Source of the DNA: Truepera sp.
GTDB taxonomy: Bacteria; Deinococcota; Deinococci; Deinococcales; Trueperaceae
NCBI GenBank assembly: GCA_032027045.1
Contig: JAVSMU010000001.1
Span: 1,573,756-1,637,755, forward strand
Reading direction: 5' to 3'
Length of the DNA stretch: 64,000 nucleotides
This document shows, one piece after another, positions 61,959 through 64,000 of the stretch. Below the pieces are notes generated by a model. That model did no database searches. It was given only the letters and a program-made list of their open reading frames with translations, and was not told where the DNA came from. The position numbers were made by a program, and so were the translations under genes. Numbering within the stretch: position 1 is the first letter of the stretch; each line of letters starts with the position of its first letter.

Positions 61959-64000
61959 GTGAGCAGCAGGCCACCCGGACCACCCTCGCGAACGCCGAGG
62001 GGCGACGGCGGCGCGCCGAAGCGCGAGGGCCGCGGGCCAACGGGTGAGGGCGGCGCGCCGCCGGAAGGAAGCCCCAAGCGCAGGCTCCCCATCTGGCTCA
62101 TCTTCGTCGGCATATTCATAGTCAACTACGTCCTCGTGACCTTCGTGTTCCCGGGCCCGGGAAAACCCGTCGAGATCCCCTACACGCTCTTCACGGAGCA
62201 GGTCACGGCCGGGAACGTCGTCACGGTCGCCAGCCGTGGCGACACGCTGCAGGGCCTGCTGGCGAAGCCGATCACGTATCCGCCGCCGACCGCCACGCCC
62301 GAGGAGGGCAGCGGCAGCGAGGGCAACGCTTCTGAGCCGGTCGAGGTGACGAAGTTCACCACCACCGTTCCCACCTTCGTCGGCACCGATCTCGAGAAAC
62401 TCCTGGTCGACCACGGCGTCGAGATCAGCGCGACCTCGATGGACACCCCCCGTAACCCGCTGCTCACCCTGCTGCTCGCGTTCGGTCCGACGCTCGCGCT
62501 GGTCGCCCTGATCGTGTGGATGGGCCGCCGGCTCAGGAGCGGCGCAGGCGCAGGCGGCCTGGGAGGCGCCTTCGGCCTCGGGAAGAGCGCAGTCAAACGC
62601 TACGACGAGGCCTCTGACGCCGAACGCGTCACCTTCGACGACGTGGCCGGCATCGACGAGGCGCGAAACGAGCTTGTCGAGATCGTCGACTTCCTCCAGA
62701 ACCCCGACAGGTACACGCGTCTCGGCGGCACCGCGCCCAAGGGCGTGCTCCTGGTCGGAGCGCCGGGCACGGGCAAGACGTTGCTGGCGCGAGCGGTGGC
62801 CGGGGAGGCCGGCGTCCCGTTCTTCAGCATGAACGCCTCCGAGTTCGTCGAGATGATAGTCGGCGTGGGCGCCAGCCGCGTGCGCGACCTGTTCAAGCAG
62901 GCGCGCGAGGCCGCCCCTTCCATCATCTTCATCGACGAGCTGGACGCCATCGGCCGGGCCAGGGGGCGCAGCAGTTTCGGCGGCACCGGCGAGCAGGAGC
63001 AGGCACTCAACCAGATCCTGACGGAGATGGACGGCTTCAGCACGCGCGAGGGCGTGATCGTGCTGTCGGCCACCAACCGTCCCGACGTGCTCGACCCGGC
63101 GCTGCTGCGCGCCGGTCGCTTCGACAGGCGCGTCACGGTTCAGCCGCCCGACAAGGTCGGGCGGGCGAAGATCCTCGAGGTTCACACCCGCAACGTGCCG
63201 CTGGCGCCCGACGTGGACCTCGCGGTCATCGCCTCCATCACGCCGGGCCTGGTCGGCGCCGACCTGCGCAACCTCGTCAACGAGGCCGCCCTGCTGGCCG
63301 CACGGCGCAGGCAGGACAGCGTAACGCAACGCGACTTCGAGGACGCCCTCGAGAAGCTGGTGCTCGGGCCCGTCAGGAGCGTGGTGTTGAGCCTCGCCGA
63401 CCGCACCCGCACCGCCTACCACGAGAGTGGTCACGCGATCCTCGGGCTCGTCGTGCCTGGGGCCGATCCCGTCACGCGCGTCACCATCACGCCGCGCGGG
63501 CAGTCGCTGGGCGTCACGTACCAGCGTCCCGTGGACGACCGCTACAACTACTCGGACACCCACCTCAGGGCGCGCATCGTCGGCGCCATGGGCGGCCGCG
63601 CGGCCGAGGAGATCGTCTACGGTGACCGCACCACGGGCGCCCAGAACGACCTCGAACAGGCCAGCGCGGTGGCGGTCCAGATGGTGACCCGCTGGGGCAT
63701 GAGCGACCGGGTCGGCCCGCTCGCCCTGGCGCCCAAGGGGAACACCTACCTGGGAGGCGCCGAGAGCTTCGGCCTGGAGGGCAAGCCGTACAGCGAGGCC
63801 ACCGCGCGCTTGATCGACGACGAGGTGCGCCGGATCATCGAAGAGAGCTACGCCCAGGCGGTCGAGCTCCTGAAGGAGCACAGAGCCCAGCTCGACGACT
63901 TGGCGAAGGCGCTGCTGGAGCACGAGACCCTGGACGAGGCCGCGGTGCTGGCGGCAACGGGCCTCGGGCCGGCGCCCAAGCAAGCCGCCGCCAACGCGCC
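61959..64000 (+). CDS. ftsH: ATP-dependent zinc metalloprotease FtsH, 3'-truncated
   Basis: FtsH degrades membrane and cytoplasmic proteins in an ATP-dependent way. About 680 residues are present and the gene runs off the window end. A hydrophilic Pro/Gly/Arg-rich N-terminus of about 44 residues precedes the first transmembrane helix ([16 protein letters not shown]). A periplasmic loop with an acidic [13 protein letters not shown] insertion and the second helix follow. Next come the AAA module with Walker A GAPGTGKT at 267-274, SRH, and the zinc motif HESGH at 488-492. GTG at 61959 is the only start that fits the frame. The HdeD gene precedes it. Confidence 0.93.
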   Translation, partial: MSSRPPGPPSRTPRGDGGAPKREGRGPTGEGGAPPEGSPKRRLPIWLIFVGIFIVNYVLVTFVFPGPGKPVEIPYTLFTEQVTAGNVVTVASRGDTLQGLLAKPITYPPPTATPEEGSGSEGNASEPVEVTKFTTTVPTFVGTDLEKLLVDHGVEISATSMDTPRNPLLTLLLAFGPTLALVALIVWMGRRLRSGAGAGGLGGAFGLGKSAVKRYDEASDAERVTFDDVAGIDEARNELVEIVDFLQNPDRYTRLGGTAPKGVLLVGAPGTGKTLLARAVAGEAGVPFFSMNASEFVEMIVGVGASRVRDLFKQAREAAPSIIFIDELDAIGRARGRSSFGGTGEQEQALNQILTEMDGFSTREGVIVLSATNRPDVLDPALLRAGRFDRRVTVQPPDKVGRAKILEVHTRNVPLAPDVDLAVIASITPGLVGADLRNLVNEAALLAARRRQDSVTQRDFEDALEKLVLGPVRSVVLSLADRTRTAYHESGHAILGLVVPGADPVTRVTITPRGQSLGVTYQRPVDDRYNYSDTHLRARIVGAMGGRAAEEIVYGDRTTGAQNDLEQASAVAVQMVTRWGMSDRVGPLALAPKGNTYLGGAESFGLEGKPYSEATARLIDDEVRRIIEESYAQAVELLKEHRAQLDDLAKALLEHETLDEAAVLAATGLGPAPKQAAANA

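Noticed and set aside
61878-63983. 701-codon open frame opposite ftsH and the HdeD end
   Set aside because: The plus strand carries the complete FtsH motifs; the antisense frame is a codon-bias shadow.

Overview
This is a gene-dense chromosomal window with no plasmid, phage, IS or CRISPR features. The DNA is strongly GC-rich by eye. Start codons are often GTG or TTG. About twenty genes begin 5-8 bases after a TANNNT hexamer and have no Shine-Dalgarno sequence, the leaderless layout known from Deinococcus. There are diderm-type signal peptides, lipoproteins and possible beta-barrel proteins. A pair of small proteins at 18.7-19.5 kb looks, from memory, like the Deinococcus-Thermus DUF3809/DUF3248 families. 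Together these suggest Deinococcota, perhaps a Truepera-like lineage. That placement is inference from memory; no search was run.

Layout: 0-6.5 kb holds the tail of an MMPL transporter, a LEA14-type lipoprotein, an enoyl-CoA hydratase, D-Ala-D-Ala ligase, an HNH nuclease, a small holin-like membrane protein, an acetyltransferase and RsmD. 6.5-10.4 kb holds secA and pyrF. 10.4-12.3 kb holds two exported proteins of unknown role. 12.3-16.2 kb holds the FakA/Asp23 pair, an acetyltransferase with an HMA-like protein, and truA. 16.2-25 kb holds a PAP2 phosphatase, mnmE, the lineage-specific pair, a DUF368 polyprenyl-phosphate transporter-like protein, an HtrA protease, a patatin phospholipase, signal peptidase I, an HD protein and 6-phosphogluconolactonase. 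25-31.8 kb holds alpha-glucan phosphorylase, a barrel-like exported protein, a PEGA protein, a metallophosphoesterase and holB.

31.8-43.1 kb holds ricT, rnhB coupled to a histidine kinase with a degenerate receiver, a VWA membrane protein, truD, a LON-domain protein, tRNA-Asp, and a DUF512 radical-SAM/UbiA/membrane-protein run. 43-49 kb holds a divergent promoter driving an unknown 160-residue protein and a tiny leader ORF with a terminator-like hairpin in front of a C4 zinc-ribbon gene. It continues with a LysM-M23 peptidase, a split B12-dependent acyl-CoA mutase whose key residues match isobutyryl-CoA mutase, and YgfZ with a collagen-like minisatellite. 49-54.9 kb holds prfB with a canonical +1 programmed frameshift, divergent from cdaA-cdaR (c-di-AMP synthesis) followed by def, fmt and der. 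54.9-64 kb holds YlmH and a CBS/ACT protein, then dxr, two M50 intramembrane proteases in tandem, a glycosyltransferase, an MBL hydrolase, an HdeD protein and a 3'-truncated ftsH.

The gene set is mostly housekeeping: envelope biogenesis and quality control (SecA, LepB, HtrA, RseP-like proteases, FtsH), translation and tRNA modification (Def, Fmt, PrfB, TruA, TruD, MnmE, RsmD) and central metabolism. I found no unmistakable new multi-gene system. The most promising unexplained elements are the leader ORF with hairpin at 43.1 kb, the mutase with isobutyryl-type residues, and the repeated short tandem duplications beside stop codons. No stretch longer than 300 bases lacks a gene.
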